A stretch of 64,000 nt of DNA from UBA1672 sp964587815 (GCA_964587815.1 CAZPMH010000004.1:60230-124229); one strand, 5' to 3'; shown: positions 31,546 through 40,289, numbered from the stretch's first letter. The notes: generated by a model from the sequence alone, not told the origin. A program made the numbers and translations.

Positions 31546-32420
31546 GCGACGATAATCTTCACGAAGAAAATGAGAGTGAGAACAACGAACCGCCGTTTAA
31601 TCATAATGACGGTGAAAATAATAGCGCGCCTGAATCAAGTGCTGAACTCGCGCCGGCCGTCAGCGCGCACTTCCCCGTTGAGCAATCAATCGTTCGGGGA
31701 AAAAACAGCGACCAAGACAGCGTTCCGCTTTGGCTCATAACATTCACCGATGTTATGGCGTTGATGCTGACATTTTTCGTCCTTTTATATGCAATGTCTG
31801 TTCCCTCAGAAGATAAATGGGAGGTTCTCTCCTCGTCATTGTCAGTGCAAGACGAAAAGTTTGATGCAAAGGCTTTCAATGCAGGGTCACAAGACGTCAT
31901 CAGTATCGAAAAGGTGAGCAGGAAAAAAGCCCTCGATCTAGACTATGTCGAAGGCCTGATCAAAAACCAGCTCGAGAGCGATGAGGTTGAAAAAATATAT
32001 GTTCAACAAAACCAAAACCGCCTGATTATCTCCTTACCGTCCGAGCTGTTGTTTGAAAGCGGGCAAGCCGAAATCTCCGCAGAGGGTAAACAACTGATCT
32101 TTTCAATCAGCGGTATTTTGAACCGCATCAAAAACCGTGTAGAGGTTCTCGGCCACGCTGACCCGCGGCCAATCACGGGAGAGAACGCGCAATATAAAAC
32201 CAACTGGGAATTGTCACTCGCGCGCGCAATTGCTGTGCAGAGCATCTTAAGCAATGTCGGCTATGATCGACCTGTGTCAATGCGCGGCGCAGGCAGTGCG
32301 CGTTTTACCGAATTGCCCGAAACTCTAAGCGAAGAACAGCGCCTGGCAATGTCACGCCGCGTTGATCTGGTCGTGATGAATGATCGTGGATACAGAAATA
32401 ACATGGTCAACCTGCCTTAA
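31542..32420 (+). CDS. motB: MotB-type stator protein with OmpA-like domain
   Basis: MotB anchors the stator to peptidoglycan and carries the ion-binding aspartate. In this 292-residue protein the membrane helix VPLWLITFTDVMALMLTFFV (about 61-80) contains D70 in the FTDVMALM context, matching the essential MotB/PomB aspartate. An acidic cytoplasmic N-terminus of 55 residues is longer than usual. The OmpA-like peptidoglycan domain follows: RVEVLGHADPRPITGENAQY, then NWELSLARAIAVQSILSNVG and MSRRVDLVVMND. The gene overlaps the MotB-like gene by four bases. Its MotA partner is at 7282-8124. Confidence 0.94.
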   Translation: MSDDNLHEENESENNEPPFNHNDGENNSAPESSAELAPAVSAHFPVEQSIVRGKNSDQDSVPLWLITFTDVMALMLTFFVLLYAMSVPSEDKWEVLSSSLSVQDEKFDAKAFNAGSQDVISIEKVSRKKALDLDYVEGLIKNQLESDEVEKIYVQQNQNRLIISLPSELLFESGQAEISAEGKQLIFSISGILNRIKNRVEVLGHADPRPITGENAQYKTNWELSLARAIAVQSILSNVGYDRPVSMRGAGSARFTELPETLSEEQRLAMSRRVDLVVMNDRGYRNNMVNLP

Positions 32421-32424
32421 AAAA

Positions 32425-32441
32425 ACAGGCTTAGTGCCTGT
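32425..32441. other. Small hairpin after motB
   Basis: ACAGGC and GCCTGT form a six-bp stem with a five-base loop directly after the motB stop. The A-run lies upstream and only A-rich sequence downstream on the plus strand, so it is not an intrinsic terminator for this operon; transcription may continue into the TPR gene. Confidence 0.4.
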
Positions 32442-32502
32442 AATAAAAACATTCTTCATTTATACGCTGGATTAAAATCCGTGCCTATGGCATTTTAAAG
32501 GC

Positions 32503-35500
32503 ATGAAAAGATGTCTCTTTTTATTGATTTTGCTCGCGTTCACCTTCACATCGTCATATGCCTTCGCACAAACAGAAATAAGTGTGCGCGGATATGAGCG
32601 TGAGGACCATTCCCGTTTGGTTTTCCAACTGCCTGATAATTTCGTGGTAAACAACGGCATCTATACTCTCGAAAATACAGGGGCAGGGGAACTGCGTGTC
32701 ACGTTCAAGGTCGGCAATATTGATTTAAAAACCGAGTCATTAAACAGCACATCCTTAAAGAACATAGGCACACTCAAAAAAAGCGGTGAGAACGAGCAAT
32801 CGCTGATCGTAACAATTCCCAAAAGCAGCAATGTCAGAGATTTTGCAATCGGTCGCCGCATTTTAATTGATGTCTACGCCCCGAACGATTTGAACGAACG
32901 CCTCGCGCTCAAAGAGCAGCCAAAAGTGGAAGAAAAAAAAGAAGCCGATCCGCTGCCCGAACCTGTTGAAACCACCACGGAAAAACAAGACGAAACAAAG
33001 CCGGAAGAAACAATCGCGCAAAACAAACCTGAGCAACAGGCGGATAAGCCCAAGACCGAAAGCGTCGAAACAAACAAAACGGAAGAAAAAGTTGCAACCA
33101 ACCCACAGCCGAAACCTGAGATAAAACTCGTCCCTGAAAATCAAACGAAAGCCGAAAAAAAGCCCGTACCTGTTAAGACTGAGCCAAAACCCGAAAACGA
33201 TAAAAAAATTCGTAATGCTGAACAATTAGCCGAAGCAGCAAAACAGCAAACGCATATTATATCTTTTACATCGACCAGCAGCTTTGCCATGTCTGCCTTT
33301 GAAAGTTTCGGTGATCTATGGTTCGTGATTGATGATACGGAATCTTACATCCTGCCAGGAATAACATCGTCAACACCTGAAATTTTCCAAGGCTTTGATC
33401 GCATGCAACTCGACGATGCGGTCATTTACAAAACCGCAAAACCGACAACAGATTTAGAAATTAAAGCAAAAGGCGGCAGCCTATCATGGGATATCGTTCT
33501 TTCATCAGATATGGATGATCGCAAGCCCATAAAACCGCGCCGCGATGTGCAAAAAACTAAAAATTTGCAAAACGGCTCCTACCTTTGGCCGCTGTCATCA
33601 GTGGCGGGCATTGTTGATTTCGAAGATCCTGATACGGGCAAAGCGTTAAAAATTGTGCTTGTGAATTCCGCCGTGCAACAGACGGGCGCGTTTCAATCTT
33701 TCGCTGAATTTGATGTGCTGACAACGCATATCGGAATGGTGATCTATCCGAAAGTAGATGATTTGACGGTCACACAAACCGCAGAAGGAATTGAAGTAGC
33801 GCGTGAAAATGGCGCGCTGTCCGTTGCTCCGCAACAAGACATTACGGCTGCTGATATTTTTCTAAGTCGCCAGAAAAGAGCCAAAAATGCTTTAACAACT
33901 TCGAGCGCACAGCAGGGAGCTCCTAAAACAGGCAACGCAAAAACAAACGAAGAGAATAATTTATTTAGATTTCACGCATGGAAGCTGGACTCGGCAACCG
34001 CGCTGAATAAAAAAGAAAACACATTGCTCGCGGCACTTAAATCAAAAGAGCCGGGCCAAAGAGTGGAAGATATTCTCACGTTGGGAAAAATGATGCTGGC
34101 CCACACGCGCGGCGCGGAGGCATTAGGATATTTTGACTACGCTGCTGATGAGTTGCCCGCCATAAAAGACAGCGCAGAGTTTAGGGCGTTCCGTGGCGCG
34201 GCAAGAGCGTTTGACTGGAAGAGCGAAGCCGCCTTAACAGACTTCCTGCACCCTGATCTGAAAAATGTTGCTGAGGCAATGCTCTGGCGATCCTACGTCT
34301 TAGCCGACTTGGGTGACTGGAAACAAGCGGCACAAGCACTGCCAAAAAGCTACAAGGCGTTGTATATCTATCCATACTCAATTGCCCACCGCCTCGCGCT
34401 CGGCCTCGCGGAAGTCAATTTAAGAGACGGGAATGTAAGGCAAGCCGATGAACTTCTTGGCTTCGTTGCGGAAAAACAAGACCGCTTGAACAGCTCAGCC
34501 AAAGCGTACTACGATTACTTGCGCGGCGAGTCTTTTCGTCAAAAAGGAGAAGAAGATCGCGCAGAAGAAATTTGGAAAGAGCTTACACAAAGCAAGGATG
34601 ATCTCTTCCGTACAAAATCAGGCCTGGCACTGACAATTCTGCTGGCCAATCAAGGGGAAATTAACGCTGAAGAAACAATCGATCGCTTAGAACGCCTTCG
34701 CTATGCATGGCGCGGCGATGAATTAGAGGCTAACGTAAACTATTGGCTCGGCGATGCGTATTTCCAAGAAAAGAAATACATAAAAGGCCTCTCCATTATG
34801 CGTGACGCCACGTCACTGGCGGAAAACGACGTTCTGGCACAACGCATCACAACCGATATGACCAAAACATTCGCCAGCATGTACTTAAGCCCGAGCCTGA
34901 AAAACATATCCGCCCTTGATGCCGTCGCTGTGTATGAAGAATTCAGCGAGCTAACCCCACCGGGCGATCAGGGGAACAAGCTCGTTCAAATGCTCGCTGA
35001 ACACCTTGTCGATGCTGATCTTTTAGGTCGCGCAAGCAAGCTCTTACAATATCAGGTTGATCACAGACTGCAGGGTAAGGAAAAGCTCAAAATAGCTGTG
35101 CGCCTCGCCGCAATAGAATTGCTGGATAAAAATCCGCAAAGAGCCGTCGATGCACTCGTAAAAGCCGAAGAAACCTTGCGCAGATTATCCAATAGCCCTG
35201 AAAACCAAGCCGTTCAGCGTGAGATAGACTTGTTGCGTATTCGCGCTTATTCGCAAAACAAACAATATAACCGCGCAATGTCGCTCATTGAAAAGCTTCC
35301 GGAAAGCGCAAATGTCAGCCGCCTTAAAGCCGATGTCGCATGGCAGGCAGGATATTGGGATGAAGCCGCAACCGCGCTTAATGAGGTCATTGTCGAAGAA
35401 AAAATTACCGAACAACAAGCCCTTGATGGTGATCAGGCTGCTCTTATTCTTAATCGGGCTATTGCACTTAATCTCAGCGGTGATCGTATTGGTCTGGCCA

Positions 35501-35676
35501 ATATGCGCACAAAATACGGCACACTAATGCAGAAAACCAGAAAGGCCAATCAGTTTGAGCTAATCACGCGCACACAAAAATCAGGCGTCTTAGCCGATCG
35601 GGAAACTTTGTTATCCGCCGTATCTGAAGTCGATATGTTTAAAGATTTTCTCGAAAGCTACCGCAACCAGAACTAG
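32503..35676 (+). CDS. Large periplasmic TPR protein, probable stator/motor accessory
   Basis: This 1057-residue protein begins with a signal peptide (MKRCLFLLILLAFTFTSSYA). Residues about 24-125 form a beta-rich AMIN-like module (EISVRGYEREDHSRLVFQLP). A long K/E/P/T-rich spacer (about 135-235, TonB-like in composition) follows, then a second beta-rich region (IISFTSTSSFAMSAFESFGD, then LWFVIDDTESYILPG) and, from about 490 on, a helical array of TPR-like repeats (AYYDYLRGESFRQKGEEDRA; VKAEETLRRLSNSPENQAVQ; AYSQNKQYNRAMSLIEKL). Position after motE-motB suggests a MotC-like partner of MotB, larger than rhizobial MotC and not clearly homologous. It ends exactly where convergent fliP ends. No strong Shine-Dalgarno site is seen. 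Confidence 0.75.
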   Translation: MKRCLFLLILLAFTFTSSYAFAQTEISVRGYEREDHSRLVFQLPDNFVVNNGIYTLENTGAGELRVTFKVGNIDLKTESLNSTSLKNIGTLKKSGENEQSLIVTIPKSSNVRDFAIGRRILIDVYAPNDLNERLALKEQPKVEEKKEADPLPEPVETTTEKQDETKPEETIAQNKPEQQADKPKTESVETNKTEEKVATNPQPKPEIKLVPENQTKAEKKPVPVKTEPKPENDKKIRNAEQLAEAAKQQTHIISFTSTSSFAMSAFESFGDLWFVIDDTESYILPGITSSTPEIFQGFDRMQLDDAVIYKTAKPTTDLEIKAKGGSLSWDIVLSSDMDDRKPIKPRRDVQKTKNLQNGSYLWPLSSVAGIVDFEDPDTGKALKIVLVNSAVQQTGAFQSFAEFDVLTTHIGMVIYPKVDDLTVTQTAEGIEVARENGALSVAPQQDITAADIFLSRQKRAKNALTTSSAQQGAPKTGNAKTNEENNLFRFHAWKLDSATALNKKENTLLAALKSKEPGQRVEDILTLGKMMLAHTRGAEALGYFDYAADELPAIKDSAEFRAFRGAARAFDWKSEAALTDFLHPDLKNVAEAMLWRSYVLADLGDWKQAAQALPKSYKALYIYPYSIAHRLALGLAEVNLRDGNVRQADELLGFVAEKQDRLNSSAKAYYDYLRGESFRQKGEEDRAEEIWKELTQSKDDLFRTKSGLALTILLANQGEINAEETIDRLERLRYAWRGDELEANVNYWLGDAYFQEKKYIKGLSIMRDATSLAENDVLAQRITTDMTKTFASMYLSPSLKNISALDAVAVYEEFSELTPPGDQGNKLVQMLAEHLVDADLLGRASKLLQYQVDHRLQGKEKLKIAVRLAAIELLDKNPQRAVDALVKAEETLRRLSNSPENQAVQREIDLLRIRAYSQNKQYNRAMSLIEKLPESANVSRLKADVAWQAGYWDEAATALNEVIVEEKITEQQALDGDQAALILNRAIALNLSGDRIGLANMRTKYGTLMQKTRKANQFELITRTQKSGVLADRETLLSAVSEVDMFKDFLESYRNQN

Positions 35677-36432
35677 CTATCCGCCACCTGCGGCTGAGGT
35701 GAAACTCTGAATCATTGAGCCCGAAATCAAATACCACCCGTCAACCAGCACAAAGAATATAATCTTAAAGGGCAGGGACACCGTTACGGGCGGCAACATC
35801 ATCATACCCATCGACATCAAAATCGACGCGACCACAAGATCGATAATCAAAAACGGCAGGAACAGCATAAACCCAATCTCAAAGGCGCGCCTCAATTCCG
35901 AAATCATGAAGGAGGGCACAACAATATGCAGCGGCACATCCGTCACCTCATCATACGGGCCTGTCTCGCTCAAATTGATAAACAGCGTTAAATCCTTTTC
36001 CCGCACATGCGTCAGCATAAAGTCTTTAAACGGCGCAGAGCTGCGCTCAAACGCTTCCATCTCGTCAATCTCTTCCGCAACCAACGGCGCAATTCCTTGT
36101 TCATACGCCGCCTCGAAAGTAGGTGCCATGATAAAAAACGTCAAAAACATCGCCAACGAGATCATCACCGTGTTCGGTGGTGTCTGCTGAATACCAATCG
36201 CCGTACGCAAAAAGGACAACACGACAATAATGCGCGTGAACGACGTCATCATGATCAGTATCGACGGCGCGAGGGACAGAACCGTCAGCAGCGCAATTAG
36301 CTGAAAAACACGGCCAGTCACGGTGCCATCGCCCTCACCGCCCATATCAATTGAGATATTCTGCGCGGCTGCAGGCTCAATAAAGGCGATGCCGACAACA
36401 AGTGCCATCAAAAGAAAAACGATATTTCGCAT
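35677..36432 (-). CDS. fliP: FliP, export gate component
   Basis: FliP (251 residues) forms the core of the export pore with FliQ and FliR. A cleavable signal peptide (NIVFLLMALVVGIAFIEPAA) precedes the FliP motifs: QLIALLTVLSLAPSILIMMT, then SFTRIIVVLSFLRTAIGIQQ, TPPNTVMISLAMFLTFFIMA in the first part and FEIGFMLFLPFLIIDLVVAS, then SMGMMMLPPVTVSLPFKIIF in the last. The stop codon abuts the stop of the convergent TPR gene with no base between. It is the third gene of the leftward FlhB-C/fliO/fliP unit. Confidence 0.97.
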   Translation of the reverse strand: MRNIVFLLMALVVGIAFIEPAAAQNISIDMGGEGDGTVTGRVFQLIALLTVLSLAPSILIMMTSFTRIIVVLSFLRTAIGIQQTPPNTVMISLAMFLTFFIMAPTFEAAYEQGIAPLVAEEIDEMEAFERSSAPFKDFMLTHVREKDLTLFINLSETGPYDEVTDVPLHIVVPSFMISELRRAFEIGFMLFLPFLIIDLVVASILMSMGMMMLPPVTVSLPFKIIFFVLVDGWYLISGSMIQSFTSAAGGG

Positions 36433-36464
36433 GATTCTAGAATAGCGCGGAGAGGATAAAAACT

Positions 36465-36812
36465 TTAAGCCTTGTTCTGCGTTTCGTCCAATCCATCCAC
36501 AACAGTTCTGCGCGATGATGAAGAATGCGGGGCAGATAAAATATCATGCTCAACAACCGTCTCACCCGTAGCGCTTAAAATCACGAGGTGTTCACGCCCG
36601 TCACACCGAATAATCACGAGCCGCCGCCGTGCATCCATCGGCAAAGACTCAACAATTTCCAAACGTCTTTTGTCATCGCTTTTTATACTTACTGGAGTCG
36701 CCAAACCCAGTTTACGAACAACCCACGCGAGCCCGCCCATCATCGCAATAACAATACCCAACGCAATCAGAAGCCGAACGATTTGCGGCAATTCAGGGGA
36801 AATCACATCCAT
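36465..36812 (-). CDS. fliO: FliO, FliP stabiliser
   Basis: The 115-residue protein has one membrane helix near the N-terminus (IVRLLIALGIVIAMMGGLAW, then VVRKLGL) and a small cytoplasmic domain (RRLEIVESLPMDARRRLVII, then RCDGREHLVILSATGETVV) typical of FliO. FliO acts as a chaperone for FliP assembly. It sits four bases downstream of the FlhB-C-like gene and 32 bases upstream of fliP, the normal fliO-fliP order. Confidence 0.9.
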   Translation of the reverse strand: MDVISPELPQIVRLLIALGIVIAMMGGLAWVVRKLGLATPVSIKSDDKRRLEIVESLPMDARRRLVIIRCDGREHLVILSATGETVVEHDILSAPHSSSSRRTVVDGLDETQNKA

Positions 36813-36815
36813 GGC

Positions 36816-37166
36816 TTATTCGTCCTCCAACACACTGTCAAACGGGTCATCTTGCCCGTTCGCACGATAGACATACGATAAAATCTCCCCAACCGCCATA
36901 AACGCCTCGGACGGAATAGGGCTATCAATTTCAATTGTGGTGAGCAATTCTGCCAAATCACTGTCCTCGCGCACATTAATCCCGTGCTCATACGCCAAAT
37001 CCAATATGCGCTGCGCCATTTCACCATATCCTGCGGCAGAAATGCGCGGCACTTTTTGCCCACCCTTGGAATCAGAAAGCGCAACAGCAGCCTTCTTTTT
37101 TGGTATTTTTCTTATATTTGAAGGCTTTACATCCTTCTGATAGCCATCATCATACCCGTCACTCAT
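36816..37166 (-). CDS. Stand-alone FlhB C-terminal-domain protein
   Basis: From the ATG at 37166 the protein has 116 residues (the frame extends to 37223, overlapping the flgB start, which is unlikely). Its core AAVALSDSKGGQKVPRISAA, then AQRILDLAYEHGINVREDSD and LAELLTTIEIDSPIPSEAFM, then AVGEILSYVYRANGQ corresponds to the cytoplasmic FlhB domain after the autocleavage site. There are no membrane helices and no NPTH motif, so it cannot be self-cleaving FlhB; full FlhB is at 41097. Such FhlB-type proteins occur in several flagellates and can partly substitute for the FlhB C-domain in Salmonella; their role is debated. It is the first gene of the fliO-fliP unit and divergent from flgB. Confidence 0.85.
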   Translation of the reverse strand: MSDGYDDGYQKDVKPSNIRKIPKKKAAVALSDSKGGQKVPRISAAGYGEMAQRILDLAYEHGINVREDSDLAELLTTIEIDSPIPSEAFMAVGEILSYVYRANGQDDPFDSVLEDE

Positions 37167-37182
37167 TGGCACGCTTCCTGCA
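37166..37182 (+). promoter_or_regulatory. Sigma-54 promoter of flgB-flgC-fliE
   Basis: TTGGCACGCTTCCTGCA is the best sigma-54 site in the window: TTGGCACG is a perfect -24 element, and GG (37168-37169) and GC (37180-37181) are ten bases apart. The start would be near 37193, 31 bases before flgB. The site overlaps by one base the start codon of the divergent FlhB-C-like gene. Confidence 0.9.
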
Positions 37183-37223
37183 AAGTTTGGTTTGGTAAAA
37201 CAAAGTATAAAGGCTAAACGCAC

Positions 37224-37649
37224 ATGACGATACAGGATATAGGGCTTTTTCAGGCAATTTCTTCCAAAGTTGACTTTCTAAGCCAGCGCCAGAGCGTAAT
37301 CTCACAAAATATCGCAAATGCTGATACACCCGGGTACCGCCCGCAAGACCTTGTAGAGGTCGATTTTTCAGGCATGTTGCAAAAAGAATTAAACAGTGGC
37401 GGAACTGCAGGCGTAACAAATGTATCACTCGCCGCAACAAATGAATCGCATATGGGATTAAACGGCGCAGAACAAGGTGATGCCCGCGCCCGCAAACAAA
37501 AAGACTTATACGAAGTCGCCCCTGCCGAAAATTCAGTCATTTTAGAAGAGCAGCTTTTAAACGCAGGGCGCAACACGATGGATTACAACATGATGATCAA
37601 CTTATACCAAAAGCAAGTCGGCATGTTCCGAATTGCGCTTGGTAATTAA
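37224..37649 (+). CDS. flgB: FlgB, proximal rod protein
   Basis: FlgB (141 residues) is a proximal rod subunit. The N-terminus IGLFQAISSKVDFLSQRQSV, then ISQNIANADTPGYRPQDLVE shows the rod signature NIANADTPGY; the C-terminus LEEQLLNAGRNTMDYNMMIN, then LYQKQVGMFRIALG completes the D0 domain. It heads flgB-flgC-fliE with gaps of 28 and 40 bases, driven by the sigma-54 promoter 42-58 bases upstream. Confidence 0.97.
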   Translation: MTIQDIGLFQAISSKVDFLSQRQSVISQNIANADTPGYRPQDLVEVDFSGMLQKELNSGGTAGVTNVSLAATNESHMGLNGAEQGDARARKQKDLYEVAPAENSVILEEQLLNAGRNTMDYNMMINLYQKQVGMFRIALGN

Positions 37650-37677
37650 GAAATCAGAATAGGTAAACGAGGCCAAT

Positions 37678-38094
37678 ATGACAGATATTCTAAACGCAAT
37701 GACAATCTCCGCGCAGGGTATGCGCGTACAGGGAACACGCGTACGGATGATTTCCGAGAACATCGCAAACGCTGACACAACGGGGCTAACCCCCGGCGCA
37801 GATCCATATCAACGCCAGACGATTAGCTTTAAAAACGAAATGGATAGAGAACTCGGCCTTCGCGTGGTTCAGGTTAATAAAATTGGTGTGGATGAAACAA
37901 CCGATTTCGGCCTTGAATATATGCCCGACCACCCTGCCGCCAACGCAGAAGGGTACGTGAAAACCCCCAACGTTAACGCCATGCTGGAAATGATGGACGT
38001 ACGTGAGGCACAACGCTCTTACGAGGCGAATTTAGGGATGATCGAACAAACAAGATCGATGATTGCCCGCACCATTGATTTGCTTCGCAACTAA
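37678..38094 (+). CDS. flgC: FlgC, proximal rod protein
   Basis: FlgC (138 residues) has the N-terminal rod motif MTISAQGMRVQGTRVRMISE, then NIANADTTGLTPGADPYQRQ and the C-terminal block YVKTPNVNAMLEMMDVREAQ, then RSYEANLGMIEQTRSMIART. It is a normal-length proximal rod protein between flgB and fliE. GAGG lies about eight bases before the ATG. Confidence 0.97.
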   Translation: MTDILNAMTISAQGMRVQGTRVRMISENIANADTTGLTPGADPYQRQTISFKNEMDRELGLRVVQVNKIGVDETTDFGLEYMPDHPAANAEGYVKTPNVNAMLEMMDVREAQRSYEANLGMIEQTRSMIARTIDLLRN

Positions 38095-38134
38095 GAACAG
38101 GCTAAAATTTACTGAAGTAAAAGGATAAAACACT

Positions 38135-38494
38135 ATGCCGACAAACATCGCTGCTAACGCCGCCGCCAACGCCTATTCCACCTCTCAGCGAATCACGGGC
38201 GCAGGAAATGTTCAAAACCTGCAACAAAATCTGCAGGGCATCTCCAACGAAACGGCCATCCGCGCGGAAGAGGGGGGCGTGTCATTCTCCGACTTCATGA
38301 CCCAAGCGGTAGAAAATTCAATGGAAACCATGCGTGCAGGCGAAGAAATGTCAGCGAAGGCCGTCACGGGCGAAGCGGATATTACTGATGTTGTGCAGGC
38401 CGTTACAAGCGCAGAACTGACATTGCAAACATTGGTCTCTGTGCGCGATCGTATGATCTCCGCCTATCAAGACATTATGCGCATGCCGATTTAA
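38135..38494 (+). CDS. fliE: FliE, MS-ring/rod junction protein
   Basis: FliE (119 residues) joins the MS-ring to the rod. The C-terminal half VSFSDFMTQAVENSMETMRA, then GEADITDVVQAVTSAELTLQ and TLVSVRDRMISAYQDIMRMP is canonical, including the terminal YQDIMRMPI. The first 45 residues are alanine, asparagine and glutamine-rich and variable. AAAGGA lies upstream of the ATG. It ends six bases before the end of the convergent symporter gene. Confidence 0.96.
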   Translation: MPTNIAANAAANAYSTSQRITGAGNVQNLQQNLQGISNETAIRAEEGGVSFSDFMTQAVENSMETMRAGEEMSAKAVTGEADITDVVQAVTSAELTLQTLVSVRDRMISAYQDIMRMPI

Positions 38495-38500
38495 AGAAGG

Positions 38501-39904
38501 TTATTCCGCGCGATCTAAAGTTTCAGATTTTCGTCTTTCCAACGGATAAAAAACGGCAAACACAATAAACCCTGCGCATAAGCCCGGAACAAGATCAAGC
38601 AATTGCGTATGTAGACCTAAGCTATACCTCCAAATCGCCATGACAGAAAACCCGCAAACCATCATCAAAATGACGAGCCGTTGTGAGGGGCGTGCGCCAA
38701 GAAGCTGCACAATAATCGCGGGTGTTAACGCAGAACCTAAACCCGCCCACGCCAAAATCACCAAGGACAGTACGCCTTTGCCCGCGGTAAGGGACATGAC
38801 AACGATCAAAATAATCACGAACACTGTGCCCAGACGCGCAAAAACATAGGAATTTCGCCATTTCGGAATAAGGTTTTGCGTCAGGGAAGAGGACGCCGCC
38901 AAGAGCAGTGAGTCCGCTGTCGACATCGTGGCGGCAAACAGCCCCGCCAATAACAGCCCGACCAGAGCAGGGGGAAGCAATTCCTGCCACAACAGCGGAA
39001 TCGACAGCTCAGGGTCAAAACCGTCCGCCGCGGGGATAAGAACACGCGCCACCATCCCGCTTAAAACCGCAAGCAATAAAACCGTCCACCGCCAGCTGAG
39101 ATAAATGCGCCGCGCGGTTAATAAGTCTTCGTCGGAACGTGCCACCATATGCCGCACCATCAATTGCGGCTGCCCTAAAATAGCGATACCAAAGGCCAGC
39201 CAACCCGCAATCACGCTGATATGCGAAAACTGAAACGGATTGGTCAGCGCGGGGTCAATGGCATTTAACTGTGCCCACATCACGCCAAGCCCGCCAATCT
39301 TAAAAAGCGCCGCAACGATCAAAATAACCAGCGATAACAAAATCAAAACCGCCTGCACCGCATCCGTCCAGATAGAGGCGCGTATCCCACCCGACCAGCA
39401 ATAGGCCAGCAGAACAAGCGCGCCCAGAACAACAAAATATTCAAAATCCCACGCAAAGAGCGATTCGCCGATTTTCGCACCCGCCACCAGCTGAGCCGCG
39501 CAATACGCCCCCAAAAAGACCACCGTCAAAATCGCTGCCAGAACCGTTACCACAGGCTGGTCAATCGCGCCCAATTTACCAACTAAAGACGGATAAGTAT
39601 GCGCCTGACGCTCATGCGCTTTACGCCGCACTTTATTACCCGCGATGATCCACGCAATATGATCGCCAATCGTCAGCGCCGCCACGGTATAAACTGCCGT
39701 AATCCCCGTGTTATAGGCGAGCCCCGCAAACCCGATAAATGTTGCCCCGCTTGATATCGTCGCGCCAAATGACATTGCCACCAACCATGCGGGAACATTA
39801 CGTCCTGCCAGAAAATAGTCGTCAATCGTGCTTTTCCGCCACAGCGCAGAAACCACCCCGACGCCCGTAAACAGGCAGAAAAATATTAAAAAACTGATCA
39901 GCAT
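38501..39904 (-). CDS. Sodium/solute symporter (SSS family, PutP-like)
   Basis: This membrane protein has about 13 hydrophobic segments and SSS-family motifs: DDYFLAGRNVPAWLVAMSFG with ATISSGATFIGFAGLAYNTG at the N-terminus, YCWSGGIRASIWTDAVQAVL in the middle and LLLAGLFAATMSTADSLLLA, then ASSSLTQNLIPKW near helix 8-9, where the sodium-site serine/threonine lies. It fits PutP-type proline or organic-acid symporters; the substrate is not readable. I prefer the ATG at 39904 (467 residues, starting in the first membrane helix); the frame extends to 39997, adding a polar segment atypical of the family. It is the only non-flagellar gene between fliE and fliQ and is transcribed against both. Confidence 0.9.
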   Translation of the reverse strand: MLISFLIFFCLFTGVGVVSALWRKSTIDDYFLAGRNVPAWLVAMSFGATISSGATFIGFAGLAYNTGITAVYTVAALTIGDHIAWIIAGNKVRRKAHERQAHTYPSLVGKLGAIDQPVVTVLAAILTVVFLGAYCAAQLVAGAKIGESLFAWDFEYFVVLGALVLLAYCWSGGIRASIWTDAVQAVLILLSLVILIVAALFKIGGLGVMWAQLNAIDPALTNPFQFSHISVIAGWLAFGIAILGQPQLMVRHMVARSDEDLLTARRIYLSWRWTVLLLAVLSGMVARVLIPAADGFDPELSIPLLWQELLPPALVGLLLAGLFAATMSTADSLLLAASSSLTQNLIPKWRNSYVFARLGTVFVIILIVVMSLTAGKGVLSLVILAWAGLGSALTPAIIVQLLGARPSQRLVILMMVCGFSVMAIWRYSLGLHTQLLDLVPGLCAGFIVFAVFYPLERRKSETLDRAE

Positions 39905-40017
39905 GTTTATCGGTTTACCAACACAAAACCGTTCGGGCAATGATTTCCTGTGGTTTAGATCAACAATAGCCACATTAAACATAGGTTCACCGCACACCGT
40001 TTGATAGACTCGGGGGT

Positions 40018-40287
40018 ATGAATGAGACAGAAATCATCGAAACAGCGCGTCAGGCATTGCTCATCACAATGCAAATCAGCGCACCCGTTCTGATCGTCGG
40101 GCTGGTCGTTGGTGTGGCAATCGCCCTCATACAGGCGCTGACGCAAATTCAGGAAATCACATTGGTGTTCGTTCCGAAAATTATGGCGATTTTCTTTTCC
40201 ATGTTTATCTTTCTGCCGTGGATGATGAACACGCTGGTCATTTTCATGGAAACACTGGCAGAGCGCATCATAACCGGCGGCGGGTAG
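40018..40287 (+). CDS. fliQ: FliQ, export gate component
   Basis: FliQ (89 residues, normal length) has two membrane helices (ALLITMQISAPVLIVGLVVG and VFVPKIMAIFFSMFIFLPWM) and the family motif ALIQALTQIQEITLVFVPK. It joins FliP and FliR in the export pore. The fliR ATG follows two bases after its stop. Divergent from the symporter; the upstream gap of about 110 bases shows no sigma-54 site. Confidence 0.95.
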   Translation: MNETEIIETARQALLITMQISAPVLIVGLVVGVAIALIQALTQIQEITLVFVPKIMAIFFSMFIFLPWMMNTLVIFMETLAERIITGGG

Positions 40288-40289
40288 AC

